Of a stretch of 64,000 bases of DNA, positions 1-12,030 are shown piece after piece (the stretch's first letter is position 1; each line of letters begins with the position of its first letter). The stretch is from Corallococcus soli (GTDB lineage: Bacteria > Myxococcota > Myxococcia > Myxococcales > Myxococcaceae), in NCBI RefSeq assembly GCF_014930455.1, contig NZ_JAAIYO010000007.1:1-64000 (forward strand). The letters run 5' to 3'. A program made the position numbers and the translations under genes. The notes below the pieces were generated by a model. The model had not been told where the DNA came from. It made no database searches and saw nothing but the letters and a program-made list of their open reading frames with translations.

Positions 1-334
1 GATGCACGTGCGCGAAGTGGCGCAGGTCCCTGGAGACGACGAACAGGTGCATGGGCTTCTCGTGCGAGGGCGTGAGCCGCGACACGGCGCGCCCTTCCCC
101 ATCCCGGACGGTGAGGGTGAGCGTCACTGGCTGGCCGGCCTGGGCCGGTGCGGGGTGCATCTGCAAGTGGGTGCGGTACATGTCTGTGCCCTCCTGGGCG
201 TGATGCGCGTGCGCGATCGCGGTGGCGCCGGCGCGCGCAGGAGTGATGCCGGCAAGGACGCCTGGGGGGAAGAAGGCGCCCACCAGCGTGAGATGAATAA
301 GCACCTGGCTGAGACAGGGCTTGGTGCGGTTCAT
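1..334 (-). CDS. Secreted protein, YtkA/FixH-like beta-sandwich type (partial, runs off left edge)
   Basis: Only the N-terminal 111 residues are present. The ATG at 334 is preceded by a GGAGTTCC ribosome-binding site. Residues 1-37 form a signal peptide ending near ITPARAGATA, followed by a His-rich stretch (AIAHAHHAQEG). The visible mature part has an extracellular beta-sandwich look (PVTLTLTVRDGEG) and ends in the segment HEKPMHLFVVSRDLRHFAHVH. That last segment is characteristic of secreted YtkA-like proteins found near metal and efflux genes. The His-rich N-terminus would suit metal binding, but this is inference. The C-terminus lies outside the window, so the full domain content is unknown. 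Confidence 0.7.
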   Translation of the reverse strand, partial: MNRTKPCLSQVLIHLTLVGAFFPPGVLAGITPARAGATAIAHAHHAQEGTDMYRTHLQMHPAPAQAGQPVTLTLTVRDGEGRAVSRLTPSHEKPMHLFVVSRDLRHFAHVH

Positions 335-466
335 GGGAACTCCTCGTGTACGGGACATCCGTGAGGACGCAGCCGGGGAGGGCCGCATTACAGCGGCCCG
401 CACTTCCGGTACCCGCGCCCCTCGGAAGACTCATGCTCTGAGAGGCTCGACTGTCCGTGCTGCCTT

Positions 467-1990
467 CTAGGCGGCGGACGGATGCTCGGCCCCCGGCGCC
501 AGAGGGCCGCTCTGGGTGCGGCGGGTGTTGACGGTCACGGCCGTAAGGACGGCCGCAGCTACCACCGCAGCGGCCGCAGCGAATAGCGCCGTGGTGTAGC
601 CGTGCGTCAGCGCCTCGGCCGCCCGCGCCACGAGCGCCTGGTCCTTGGCCGCCAGACCCGCGTAGAGGGCCTTGGCCGCGTGAGGTAGCTGGGTGCCGGC
701 CGCCGCGTTGGAGACGGTTGTCAGCAGGGAGAGGCCCAGCGCGGCCCCCAGCTGCTGCGAGGCATTGAGCAGCGCCGAGGCAAGGCCTGCCGCATCGTTC
801 TCCACGCCGTGCACGACGCTGAGGGTGAGCGGCACGATGGCCATCCCCAGGCCTGCCGAGGTGAGGAAGATGGGCAGCGCCATGGCCGTCAGATAGCTGG
901 AGCCGGAGTCCAGCCGGGACAGCCAGTACATCCCCAGTGCGGCCACCAGCATGCCGGGCACGGCGACGACACGGGGCGCCAGGCGCTCCACCAGCTTGGA
1001 GCTGACAACGCTCGCCACGATGATGCCGACGGCGAAGGGCAGCCAGGCAAAGCCGGTGCGCACCGGGCTGAAGTGCAGGACGTGCTGCATGAAGAGCGTC
1101 CCCAGGAAGAAGGTGCCCATCAGCGCTGCGCCGAGGAACAGCATGGTGGCGTAGGAGCCCGAACGGTTTCGGTCCTTGATCAACCCCAGCGGCAGCAGCG
1201 GGTGCGCACTCCGGGCCTGGACGACGAGGAACAGGACGAGCAGGACGGCGGCGGCGGCGAACACCCCCAGCGTCAGCGCGTCTGCCCAGCCATGCTCTCC
1301 GCCCCGGGTGATGCCAAAGGCGAGTGCCATCATACCGCCCGTCCCTGTCACGGCGCCCAGGACGTCAAGCCGGCCCGTGTTGCGCTCGGCATCCAGGAGG
1401 GTGCGGGTGCCAGCGAGGACGGCAAGACCCACGGGCAGGTTGATGAGGAACACCCAGCGCCAGTCCAGCACGCCCGTCAGCACACCGCCCAGGAGTACCC
1501 CCCCGGTGATGCCGAGCGCGGACATGGCTCCGTAGACGGCCATGGCTGAGTTGCGGGGCTTGCCGGCCGGGAAGGTGGTGGCAATGAGCGCGAGGGCGTT
1601 GGGGGCTGTCAATGCAGCCCCGATGCCCTGGAGGGCGCGCGCGGCGATGAGTAACTCGCCGTTTGGGGCAAGGCCGCAGAGGAGGGACGCGAGCGTGAAA
1701 ACGGAGATACCCACCCGGAACACGCGCCTGCGCCCAAACAGGTCACCCGCCCGCCCTCCGAAGAGGAGCAGGCCTCCGAAGGCGAGCAAGTAGGCGTTGA
1801 CGACCCAAGGCAGGTTCGACGCAGACATGCTCAGGTCACCCTGGATGCTGGGCAGCGCAATGTTCGCGATGGTGTCATCCAGGACGAGCATCAGCTGGGC
1901 CGTCGCGATGACGAGGAGAGAGAGTCCTAACCGGCGCCCAACCGCAGAGGTGGCGCCCGGGCTGGATGGGACAGAGGTGTCGGTGGACAT
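467..1990 (-). CDS. MFS drug exporter, DHA2 (EmrB/QacA) 14-TM family
   Basis: A 507-residue proton-driven multidrug efflux permease of the inner membrane. The start chosen is the ATG at 1990 (MSTDTSVPSS); an upstream ATG at 2053 would add 21 unlikely polar residues. Fourteen hydrophobic segments can be counted. The TM1 motif LVLDDTIANIALPSIQ matches the DHA2 motif D1 (LDxTIVNVALP), and the loop RAGDLFGRRRVF matches MFS motif A. The antiporter motif C region (ALGITGGVLLGGVL) is also present. The gene lies 135 bp downstream of, and on the same strand as, an ECF sigma factor gene, so sigma-dependent control of export is plausible. The substrate cannot be told from sequence. Confidence 0.93.
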   Translation of the reverse strand: MSTDTSVPSSPGATSAVGRRLGLSLLVIATAQLMLVLDDTIANIALPSIQGDLSMSASNLPWVVNAYLLAFGGLLLFGGRAGDLFGRRRVFRVGISVFTLASLLCGLAPNGELLIAARALQGIGAALTAPNALALIATTFPAGKPRNSAMAVYGAMSALGITGGVLLGGVLTGVLDWRWVFLINLPVGLAVLAGTRTLLDAERNTGRLDVLGAVTGTGGMMALAFGITRGGEHGWADALTLGVFAAAAVLLVLFLVVQARSAHPLLPLGLIKDRNRSGSYATMLFLGAALMGTFFLGTLFMQHVLHFSPVRTGFAWLPFAVGIIVASVVSSKLVERLAPRVVAVPGMLVAALGMYWLSRLDSGSSYLTAMALPIFLTSAGLGMAIVPLTLSVVHGVENDAAGLASALLNASQQLGAALGLSLLTTVSNAAAGTQLPHAAKALYAGLAAKDQALVARAAEALTHGYTTALFAAAAAVVAAAVLTAVTVNTRRTQSGPLAPGAEHPSAA

Positions 1991-2081
1991 GGTGGATTCC
2001 CCTGAGTACGAGATGCCGATTACCAGGGGAGACGCAGATGCCACGCGGGGCATTACACCCCGGGCCGTGGGGCTTTGCTCA

Positions 2082-2106
2082 AGCGGCCCTGCAGGGGACG
2101 GCCGCT
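2082..2106 (-). terminator. Short inverted repeat between sigma gene and MFS gene
   Basis: AGCGGCC and GGCCGCT arms (7 bp) are separated by 11 bases just past the sigma-factor stop codon. There is no T-run, so this is a weak candidate for a terminator or attenuator between the two co-directional genes. Confidence 0.35.
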
Positions 2107-2125
2107 CACTTGCCAGTGGGCGCCT

Positions 2126-2701
2126 CTACACACCGCAGCTGCAGTCCTGGCAGCCCTCCTGTGCGCACTTGCCGCACGTGGCTTCCACCTTCTGTTGGAG
2201 CGCCGTTCGAGCCCGATGCACGCGCACGGCAGCATTGTTGGCGGTGATGCCCGCCTCCTCCGCGAAGCCCTTCACCGAGGCGCCTTCGACCTCGATGCTC
2301 TGGAGCGCCGCCGCGTATTCTGGCTTGAGCGAGCCCACCAGCCTCCCCACGCACTCACAAACTGCGTGGTGCACCTCAGGTGTGGCCGCGTCGCCGCCCT
2401 CCAACTCGCGCGCAAGCGACTCCAGTGCCCGCGCGGAGCTGCCCTGCCGGCGATAGTGGTCCACCACGGCGTTGCGAAGGGATTGGTAGAACCACGCCAC
2501 AGCGGCCTCCTCGGTGCGGAGCGAGCTGAGCCGCTCCACCGCACGCACGAGCACTCCCTGGAGGAGATCCTCGGCCACATCTCGGCGTCCGACGCGCCGC
2601 TCAAGGAACGAGACGAAGGCCGCCTGGTTGCTCAGCAGCTCCTTCATGCGCGAGTCCGCTTCAGGAGCCGAGGCGGACCGACTGCGCTCTTGGGTGTTCA
2701 T
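2126..2701 (-). CDS. ECF RNA polymerase sigma factor with Cys-rich C-terminal tail
   Basis: A 191-residue group 4 sigma factor; the start is MNTQERS at 2701, with an alternative ATG at 2707. Region 2 is seen as AFVSFLERRVGRRDVAEDLLQ followed by WFYQSLRNAVVDHYRRQ. Region 4 follows (helix-turn-helix GFAEEAGITANNAAVRVHRART). After region 4 the protein ends in a short tail with four cysteines in CGKCAQEGCQDC plus a fifth in the final CGV. Cys-rich C-terminal tails act as metal sensors in the M. xanthus CorE (ECF44) family, but the spacing here is shorter and different, so direct metal or redox sensing is only inference. No anti-sigma gene is adjacent, which fits a self-sensing sigma factor. The downstream MFS exporter is a likely target. 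Confidence 0.9.
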   Translation of the reverse strand: MNTQERSRSASAPEADSRMKELLSNQAAFVSFLERRVGRRDVAEDLLQGVLVRAVERLSSLRTEEAAVAWFYQSLRNAVVDHYRRQGSSARALESLARELEGGDAATPEVHHAVCECVGRLVGSLKPEYAAALQSIEVEGASVKGFAEEAGITANNAAVRVHRARTALQQKVEATCGKCAQEGCQDCSCGV

Positions 2702-2989
2702 GAACATGAAGATGCCGCTGGCACCAGCTTGTCTCAACTGGCCGGCTGCTTCTGACGCTCGGCTGCGGGCCGCGAGAACTGATGGAGTTCTCCCCGTTGG
2801 AACCACCGCAGAGCTCCCCCAGGGCGAGCACAGGAAGGAGCGCCCGAAAATGAGCAAGCACCAGCACCACTGTCCCAAAGCGACGCCATGTTGCACGTAT
2901 GTCGCAGGAGCCTGCGGAATGGGATGGGAACGGGCGGGGCGACACGGGACGCGGCGGGATAACGGCTCCGAATTATTCCGGGCGGTTAC

Positions 2990-3058
2990 GAGGTAAGGGC
3001 GCGATTCTGCTGAAGGTTTCGCACCGCCCGGCGCGGGTTCGATTCCCTCCGCTCCCAA
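2990..3058 (+). tRNA. Degenerate tRNA-like 3' segment (T-arm), probably not functional
   Basis: The stretch contains the T-loop signature GGGTTCGATTCCC followed by a 7-base acceptor-like strand CGCTCCC and A. The T-stem has a mismatch, no convincing D-arm or anticodon arm lies at normal spacing, and the best 5' acceptor match (GGGAACG near 2926) is about 130 bases away. It looks like a tRNA or tmRNA relic of the kind left by integration events. No integrase is nearby. Confidence 0.25.
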
Positions 3059-3154
3059 GCAGGGCAACCCACAGCTCGCAGGCCCGTTTTCATCGAGCAC
3101 ACCTGCACCATCACGCGCTGACGGCCTGAGAGGCATTGCCCCTCCGACGCCCAC

Positions 3155-3182
3155 GGGGCCCGGCTCCGCTCCACCGGGCCCC
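3155..3182 (-). terminator. Strong hairpin terminator after the 3206-3493 gene
   Basis: Perfect 9-bp arms GGGGCCCGG (3155-3163) and CCGGGCCCC (3174-3182) with a 10-base loop lie 24 bases past the stop codon of the minus-strand gene. There is no T-tract. Confidence 0.6.
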
Positions 3183-3205
3183 GCGAACTGGCCGCCGGGG
3201 TTCTG

Positions 3206-3493
3206 CTAGACGGGGTTCTGCTCGCTGCAGGTGAGCGAAGCGTCCTCGGCCTGGCGGGCCTCGTCAGTGGACACGGAGGCCGTGGGCTCGGAGGGCTCGT
3301 CCGACGCGGTCAGGCAACCGGTGCCGTAGTACTCGCCACACGTCACCCAATAGCCGGGACCGATGTTACAGAGGTCGTGGCATTGAGCATAGGTACAGAC
3401 TTCAATGCACTGGGGGGGCCCGGCCAGCGCCGCCGTGGGCGCGAAGGAGAGGACAGCCGAGACCATCAGCAGGAACTTCGTCCGCTTGCTCAT
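3206..3493 (-). CDS. Small secreted Cys-rich protein
   Basis: A 95-residue protein of unknown function. The start is the ATG at 3493, which directly begins a classic signal peptide (MSKRTKFLLMVSAVLSFAPT, cleavage after AALA). The mature domain has six closely spaced cysteines (CIEVCTYAQCHDLC, then single Cys at VTC and TGC) and a seventh near the C-terminus. The acidic Ser/Thr/Glu-rich C-terminal stretch looks disordered. It stands alone, with a strong hairpin behind it. Many such short secreted Cys proteins occur in myxobacterial genomes. I do not recognise a family, and the Cys spacing is not the CS-alpha-beta pattern of the peptide encoded at 36300. Confidence 0.72.
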   Translation of the reverse strand: MSKRTKFLLMVSAVLSFAPTAALAGPPQCIEVCTYAQCHDLCNIGPGYWVTCGEYYGTGCLTASDEPSEPTASVSTDEARQAEDASLTCSEQNPV

Positions 3494-3943
3494 GCTTGCT
3501 CCAATCAGGGGGGATGCCCGGCCAGTGTGGGCCGCTTCCCCTGACAAGTAAATGAATGTCATTGCCGCATCTGGCGCCCCCGGTTCCGCGCTTTCCATTG
3601 AGGAACTTTCCGCCCGGGTGGTGTGCTGACCTGCATCGGCGGGGATGGAATCCCCAGAAGGGCTTCTTGAGGGTCAGCGTGAGTGTGAATACCCAGGCCT
3701 GGGCACGTGGGAGAAGGTCCCGGCAAGCCGGCGTTCCGCCCCAAAAGGCAGACATTGCTCGTGCCTCGGCACCGAGGCCCTTGCCGCCCTGCGCAAGGCG
3801 GCCGCCCGCGCCACTCTCAAAATCGCACCCGGCTGTCTTGTACAGCAGGGGCCGTGCCTCCCTTGGGGCACACCCCTTCCACCTCTGAACACAGTGCCCC
3901 CCCGCGCCGAGCCGCTTCTGTGCCTCCGCGTATACTTGGCCTC

Positions 3944-6610
3944 ATGGCCTCTGCGCACCTCTTCGCCGCTCTCGCGCTGGCCATCGCCGTGCTGGCGGCC
4001 GGCGGGGTGTCCTGGCTGTGGTCCCGGCGCAAGGTGCGCAGGCAGCAGCGTCAGGACAGCTGGCGCGAGCTGTGCCTGCGTCTCGAATTGGCGACCCAGC
4101 CTGGAGACGCCCGCGTGGCCACGGGCGAGCTTGCGGAGACACACTTCCTCCTGCACGACACCGGCGCTGACTGGCTGGTGGAGCTGCCCCTGGCCCGGCC
4201 ACTTCTGCCGCCTGGCATGCTCCTCCTCTCCTCCAACGCCCCCAGTCTTCCGCCTCACATTGGAATGTCCCCGCTCGCGTGGGCATCCGTCTCCACGCCT
4301 CCGGGGCTGTGGGCCTGGCGCATGGAGGGTGAGGGGGAGGCGCCCTCCGACAGGGTGGATGCCCCCCAAGCCTTCCTTGAGGAGGCCGCGCGCGCCATGC
4401 AGGCTCACGCCCCCCTTCGAGTGGAACCGCGGCGGATGATTCAGGCCCTTCGCGCGGGCGCCGTGCTCTCCGTCAAGGAGGTGCGGGAGGCGGTGCGCGC
4501 ACTGGATGCCACCGCACGCGGCTGGCTCGAGGTGGCGGAGCGCCACGGCCTTCCGCAGGCGCACCTGCCTGAGCCTGAGCCCGAGCCCGAAGCCCCGCGA
4601 GTGCAAGCTCCGCCGCCCAGGCCCGAGCTGGCGCGGCCCGACGACTCCTCGGTCGAAATCGTCGTGGACTTCAACGCGCTGCCTCGCGCGACGCGCGAGC
4701 GGCTCGTCACCGGCACCAGGCCCAAGGGTGACGTTCCCCCCATCCTGGCTGATCGCAGCTTTCGCGGCGGCCCCTGGTGGACGTGCGCCGTGGTTGGGAT
4801 TGGCGCCTTCTGCCTCTACCTCCTCTACCACCAGGTCGTGACGGGAGACTTCAACGGTTCGTGGCGGGACCAGCCTGGGTTGATGCTCCTCCACTGCACC
4901 CTCACCGTGTTCAGCCTCCTCGCCGCCGTGCTCGTCCTGCGCTTCCAGGACACGTGGCGAAAGGCGCTGCCCTTCCACCCGGGGCGCTACGTGTTCCCCT
5001 TCGACTTCGTCGATGCCACCACCCGGCGGCTGCGCATCATCCCCATGACCGCGCTGGCCGAAACCCGGCGGGAGGACCACTACTCCGAGCGCCATCGCCC
5101 CCGGCCCCGCTACAGCCACACCACCCTCACCCTGAGCTTCAGGGCCCGCAAGCGCGTCGAGGAGTTCGAGTTCCACGACAAGGTGCGGGCGGATGCCGCG
5201 GTCCATCGCCTGCCGGCTGGGCGCATGGCCTATCTGTCAGGGACTGTCGGGAAGGATGAGGAAACCCTGCGCGAGTGCGACCTGTTCCACGAGCTGCGCC
5301 GCCAGCCCGGAGGAATCGAAGCGCTCCGCGACCAGGGCCCGGTGGAGGGCTCCGGCGGAGGCCCGCTCGCCCGGGAGCTGCCGAAGCGCTTGCGGCCGGC
5401 CGTCCTCCTCCTCCGGGCGTTCCTGGTCAGCCTGATGCTGAGCCCCTGCCTCTTGGTGGCGAGCGACCGCCTCCATGACGATGCCGCCTTCGAGGCGGCC
5501 AGGCAGGACAGCAGCGGCAGGGCACTCAACGCGTACGCCCTCGGTCACGGGCGCCACGTCGCGGAGGCGCGTCAGCTCGGCATGCAGCGCAGCCTCCTGG
5601 ACTGCGAGACGAAGGACACCGAGGAGTGCTGGAAGTACTTCCTGTCGCTGCGTCCCATGTTGCCCGGGATGGAAGAGGTCCGGGGGCGCATGCGCCGCGC
5701 CGCGTTCAAGGCCACCCCACGCACCGCCGCCGGGTGGAAGGCTTTCCTCCAGCGCTACCCGGACTCGACGGAGGCCTTGGAGGTGCGAGCGCGGCTGCTC
5801 CCCGAGGCGGAGCTCCGGGAGCTGCCCACCCACTCCGTCGTCGCGCTGCGCCGCTTCCGCAATGGGAACCCACCCCCCGGGGTGGACGCGCAAGCCCAGG
5901 CCCAGCTCCAGGAGTTGTTCGCCGCCGCCCGGGCCGGGTATCTGAGCGAGGCTTCCCCCCAGAATCCCCAGGCAGTCCTCTTCATGAGCAGGCTGCTCAC
6001 GCACCTGGAGTCCTCCGGCTCCTCCGTGGTGCCCGTCGGCTTCCGGCGCCAGCTGGCTCCCTCTCTCAAGAGCGCCGACAGTCTGCTCTGGCAGGCGGCC
6101 CAGGGGACACAAGACACGAGCGTCACCCCGCCCTCGGGTCACTTTGGCGCATCGAGCATCGAGTGGCTCGAAGGCCATACCGTCAAGGCGCTGGGAAATG
6201 CCTTCCGTCAGGTCCTCCCCGACGGCCTGCTCACGCTGGTGCACGGGGACCCGCTGCCCACGCAGGCGAAGGACACCGACGAGGCGCGCCCGAGGATCGA
6301 CATCGACTACACGGTCAGCTGGCCTGGGATGACCTACAAGCACGGGCACAGCGGGCGTCAGTTCGCGGGCATCCAGTTCGACTTCGCGGTGACCCTGCGC
6401 ATGCCAGGGGAACAGCCCGTGCGCTTCAGCCTGCAGGTCAAGCCGCCCAAGGACGTCCCGCTCCACGACCCGGACCGCGCCCCCAGCAGCTCCGCCGTCT
6501 ACAACTTCATGGCCCAGCGCGCCTTCGAGGCGCTGAGCGAAAAACTTGGCACGGCCTTCTTCCGTGCCGACAGCAAGACCTTCCAGGCCCTCGCGCAGCA
6601 GGCTCCCTGA
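3944..6610 (+). CDS. Large membrane protein of unknown function, 888 aa
   Basis: The start chosen is the ATG at 3944 (MASAHLFAAL), which begins an N-terminal membrane helix; the frame is open further upstream but that part is low-complexity and unlikely. Four hydrophobic segments are seen: near the N-terminus (3-25), a close pair around residues 285-345 (start of the first: WWTCAVVGIGAFCLYLL) and one near 495 (LLLRAFLVSLMLSPCLLVAS). After the pair there is a compact domain beginning FHPGRYVFPFDFVDA, perhaps PH-like. The C-terminal ~370 residues are soluble, with an alpha-helical region and then a domain holding IDIDYTVSWPGMTYK. Its topology suggests a scaffold or sensor in the inner membrane. 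No catalytic motif was found and I do not recognise the family. Confidence 0.8.
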   Translation: MASAHLFAALALAIAVLAAGGVSWLWSRRKVRRQQRQDSWRELCLRLELATQPGDARVATGELAETHFLLHDTGADWLVELPLARPLLPPGMLLLSSNAPSLPPHIGMSPLAWASVSTPPGLWAWRMEGEGEAPSDRVDAPQAFLEEAARAMQAHAPLRVEPRRMIQALRAGAVLSVKEVREAVRALDATARGWLEVAERHGLPQAHLPEPEPEPEAPRVQAPPPRPELARPDDSSVEIVVDFNALPRATRERLVTGTRPKGDVPPILADRSFRGGPWWTCAVVGIGAFCLYLLYHQVVTGDFNGSWRDQPGLMLLHCTLTVFSLLAAVLVLRFQDTWRKALPFHPGRYVFPFDFVDATTRRLRIIPMTALAETRREDHYSERHRPRPRYSHTTLTLSFRARKRVEEFEFHDKVRADAAVHRLPAGRMAYLSGTVGKDEETLRECDLFHELRRQPGGIEALRDQGPVEGSGGGPLARELPKRLRPAVLLLRAFLVSLMLSPCLLVASDRLHDDAAFEAARQDSSGRALNAYALGHGRHVAEARQLGMQRSLLDCETKDTEECWKYFLSLRPMLPGMEEVRGRMRRAAFKATPRTAAGWKAFLQRYPDSTEALEVRARLLPEAELRELPTHSVVALRRFRNGNPPPGVDAQAQAQLQELFAAARAGYLSEASPQNPQAVLFMSRLLTHLESSGSSVVPVGFRRQLAPSLKSADSLLWQAAQGTQDTSVTPPSGHFGASSIEWLEGHTVKALGNAFRQVLPDGLLTLVHGDPLPTQAKDTDEARPRIDIDYTVSWPGMTYKHGHSGRQFAGIQFDFAVTLRMPGEQPVRFSLQVKPPKDVPLHDPDRAPSSSAVYNFMAQRAFEALSEKLGTAFFRADSKTFQALAQQAP

Positions 6611-6707
6611 CGCAGGCGTTTGAACAGGCCTTGCCTCCTGAAGAGGCGCATCAGTGGCATGTGTCAGCGTGAAGACGCGAACGAAACCGAGAAACGGAGG
6701 ACGCAGG

Positions 6708-6986
6708 ATGAGTGGACATCGCCCCCTGGCGCAGCAGCAACGCGACATGGAGAAGACGGGCCGTGTCGACGAAGACCTCTACCTCGAATTCAATGCTGCA
6801 TACGGCTACAACAGCGTGCCCCCCATGTCCTGGCTGCTGGCAAGACTGAAGTCTCTCGCCCACAGGCTCGCCATAGGGCAATCATTGTCGCTCTACGACC
6901 CTACTTCAGGAGCACAGCAGACCGTCGACTCGATGGAGCAGCTCAATCGCTGGATGGACAGGCACTTCCCTGGCACATGGAGCTGA
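6708..6986 (+). CDS. Small hypothetical protein, 92 aa
   Basis: The start is MSGHRPLAQQQ at 6708, set by a good GGAGG ribosome-binding site seven bases upstream. An in-frame GTG at 6654 lacks a site. The protein is soluble, without a signal peptide or membrane helix. It has a mostly polar N-terminus and a helix-prone C-terminus (MEQLNRWMDRHFPGTWS). It follows the large membrane protein gene by 97 bp on the same strand. The family is not recognised; codon use and the strong ribosome-binding site support it being real. Confidence 0.55.
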   Translation: MSGHRPLAQQQRDMEKTGRVDEDLYLEFNAAYGYNSVPPMSWLLARLKSLAHRLAIGQSLSLYDPTSGAQQTVDSMEQLNRWMDRHFPGTWS

Positions 6987-7133
6987 TAGAGCGCCTCCTG
7001 CTCAGGAGCAGCGGGCGCTCATGCAGTCGACGCAGGTGGCCGACAATCCGATGCGGTGCATTCCCACCTGCCTACCGAACTCCCCTCCAGCCTTGGAGAC
7101 ATGATGGAGACGGCGTCAGGGAGCCCCCTGTGT

Positions 7134-7193
7134 CAGGGAAGTTGTCGCCTCGGCTGAACAGCCGGGATGACCACGCCCTGGGCGCGAGAGCAG
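7134..7193. repeat. Left copy of a 60-bp inverted repeat
   Basis: The 60 bases from CAGGGAAGTTGTCGCC to the run GGGCGCGAGAGCAG recur in inverted orientation at 8034-8093, with about eight mismatches. The two copies are about 840 bp apart and enclose a transposase relic. Confidence 0.75.
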
Positions 7194-7383
7194 ACAGGAC
7201 GCAGTCACATCGTCCGCACTCCCCATGACCCCGCCGAAGGGCTCTGGGTCATCATCGCTGCGAGTTCCAGGGGGATGGCTCCCAACCCTCCTCGGACGAC
7301 GAAGGGCCTCGGCATCGACCCGGCGCGGTGGGTGGAATGGCAGGCCGGTGACACCCCGCCAGGGGCCGTCCCCGGGCCGCTTA

Positions 7384-7585
7384 CTCCGCGCATCGCTCGC
7401 CCTGGCGTCGAGTCCAAGGAACGGCTCGGACGCTACCGATGGGTCGTGGAGCGCACTCTCGCCTGGAAGAACCAGCTCCGCGGGCTCGGGTCCGCGACGA
7501 GCGCAGGGACGATGTCCACTTCGGCTTCCTCGTCCTCGGCTGCTGCGTCATGCTCCTACGCAGGCTCTACCCTGACATTTTTTAG
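7384..7585 (+). pseudogene. IS5-family transposase relic (C-terminal fragment, frameshifted)
   Basis: One frame reads RIARPGVESKERLGRYRWVV followed by ERTLAWKNQLRG, the C-terminal DDE-E region of IS5-type transposases (the Glu of VVER is the last acidic residue of the triad). The sequence then shifts frame near 7487 and continues as RVRDERRDDVHFGFLVLGCC and ..LLRRLYPDIF to a TAG at 7583, matching the usual IS5 C-terminus. The N-terminal catalytic part is missing. It is a decayed fragment, not an active element. Confidence 0.75.
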
Positions 7586-11063
<3,478 letters not shown>

Positions 11064-11076
11064 GCGTTATCCCTGA

Positions 11077-11319
11077 CTAACGCAGCCAGAGAAGCATGGA
11101 GGCGACGTGCAGGACGGCGAGGTAGCTGCTCGCCGTCTTGCCGTACCGGGTGGCGGCGGCGCGAAAGCACTTGAGGTCATGGAAGAAGCACTCCACCGGG
11201 TAGCGAAGCCGATAGTGAAGTTGCCCCGGTTCCGCAGAGCGTTCCGCGCTTTGGCCCTCAAGCGGCAGCGCGGTGCTTCTGGGAGGAGCCCGGTTCCGTG
11301 GACCCGCCCGCGCAGCCAC
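11077..11319 (-). pseudogene. IS5-family transposase relic (C-terminal fragment)
   Basis: The minus strand encodes RYPVECFFHDLKCFRAAATR, then YGKTASSYLAVLHVASMLLW and the stop at 11077. This is the typical IS5-type C-terminus (VExFFxxLKxFRxxATRYxKTAxxYLAxxxxAA). It differs from the relic at 7384 and so comes from another IS5 subgroup. The rest of the transposase and the terminal repeats are gone. It lies 13 bp after the metalloprotease stop, in convergent orientation. Confidence 0.8.
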
Positions 11320-11400
11320 TTGAGTCCCCTCCCCAGGCCGCCCCTCACTTCAGATGCGCGCGCCAGCAGTCCGGGCGTGGTGCCCACGGAGGGCTGGCGC

Positions 11401-11427
11401 GCCGATATATCAGCCTGATATATCGGC
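11401..11427. promoter_or_regulatory. Perfect palindromic operator of the PadR gene
   Basis: Arms GCCGATATATCAG and CTGATATATCGGC (13 bp each, no mismatch) surround a single central C. The site ends 15 bp before the PadR-family start codon and is strikingly AT-rich for this genome, as expected for an autoregulatory operator overlapping the promoter. Confidence 0.8.
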
Positions 11428-11442
11428 CTGGAGGAGATCGCC

Positions 11443-12030
11443 ATGCCGAGGGAGAGCACCTGTCGGTTCGCCATCCTGGGGATGCTGTGCCGGGAGCCGA
11501 TGAGCGGATACGACCTGCGAAGCACCATCGAGCGCTCCGTGGGGCACTTCTGGCAGGAGAGCTACGGCAACCTGTACCCGACGCTGGAGCGGATGGCGGA
11601 GGAGCGCCTCGTTGAACTCGAACCGGAGGAGTCCTCGCGAGGTGGACGGATCCGGAAGGTGTACCGGGTGACGGCGGCGGGACGGACGGCGCTCGCGGAG
11701 TGGCTGAGGCGGCCGGTGCCCCCCCACGTCGAGCGCAACGAGCTGCTGCTCAAGCTCTTCTTCGGGGCCCAGGTGGAGCCCGCGGACTCCCTGGCCCAGG
11801 TGGAGCGCAGCCGCGCCGAAGCGGAGGGACTGCTGGCGGCGCTGCGCCTCATTGACGAGAGCGTCCGCCATTCCAAGGGAGACGACCCGGAGCTGCCCTA
11901 CTGGCATCTGTCCATTCGCGCGGGGCTGCTCGGGCTGGAGGCGCACCTGCGCTGGTGTGACGAGGCGCGTGAGGCCCTCCAGCGGATGGAACGGACAACG
12001 GATTCGACGAAGAAGAGGAGAACGCGATGA
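11443..12030 (+). CDS. PadR-family transcriptional regulator
   Basis: A 195-residue repressor; ATG at 11443, ribosome-binding site GGAG at 11431. The N-terminal winged helix is clear: FAILGMLCREPMSGYDLRST and YPTLERMAEERLVELE, with the wing at GRIRKVYRVTAAGRTAL. The C-terminal half (about residues 95-185) is the PadR_C (Vir-like) helical dimerisation domain. The perfect palindrome just upstream argues for autoregulation. The stop overlaps the next start (ATGA at 12027), so it is co-transcribed with an Lnt-like gene, its likely target. PadR proteins usually sense phenolics or drugs; no ligand can be assigned here. Confidence 0.92.
   Translation: MPRESTCRFAILGMLCREPMSGYDLRSTIERSVGHFWQESYGNLYPTLERMAEERLVELEPEESSRGGRIRKVYRVTAAGRTALAEWLRRPVPPHVERNELLLKLFFGAQVEPADSLAQVERSRAEAEGLLAALRLIDESVRHSKGDDPELPYWHLSIRAGLLGLEAHLRWCDEAREALQRMERTTDSTKKRRTR

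Noticed and set aside
2126-3154. Long open frame extending the sigma factor upstream by about 150 residues
   Set aside because: The extension runs through intergenic DNA and the tRNA-like segment, lacks a ribosome-binding site and has no sigma-factor similarity; the start at 2701 fits the family.
3674-5206. 510-codon antisense frame over the large membrane protein gene
   Set aside because: Composition typical of a high-GC shadow; the plus frame has membrane helices and a proper start.
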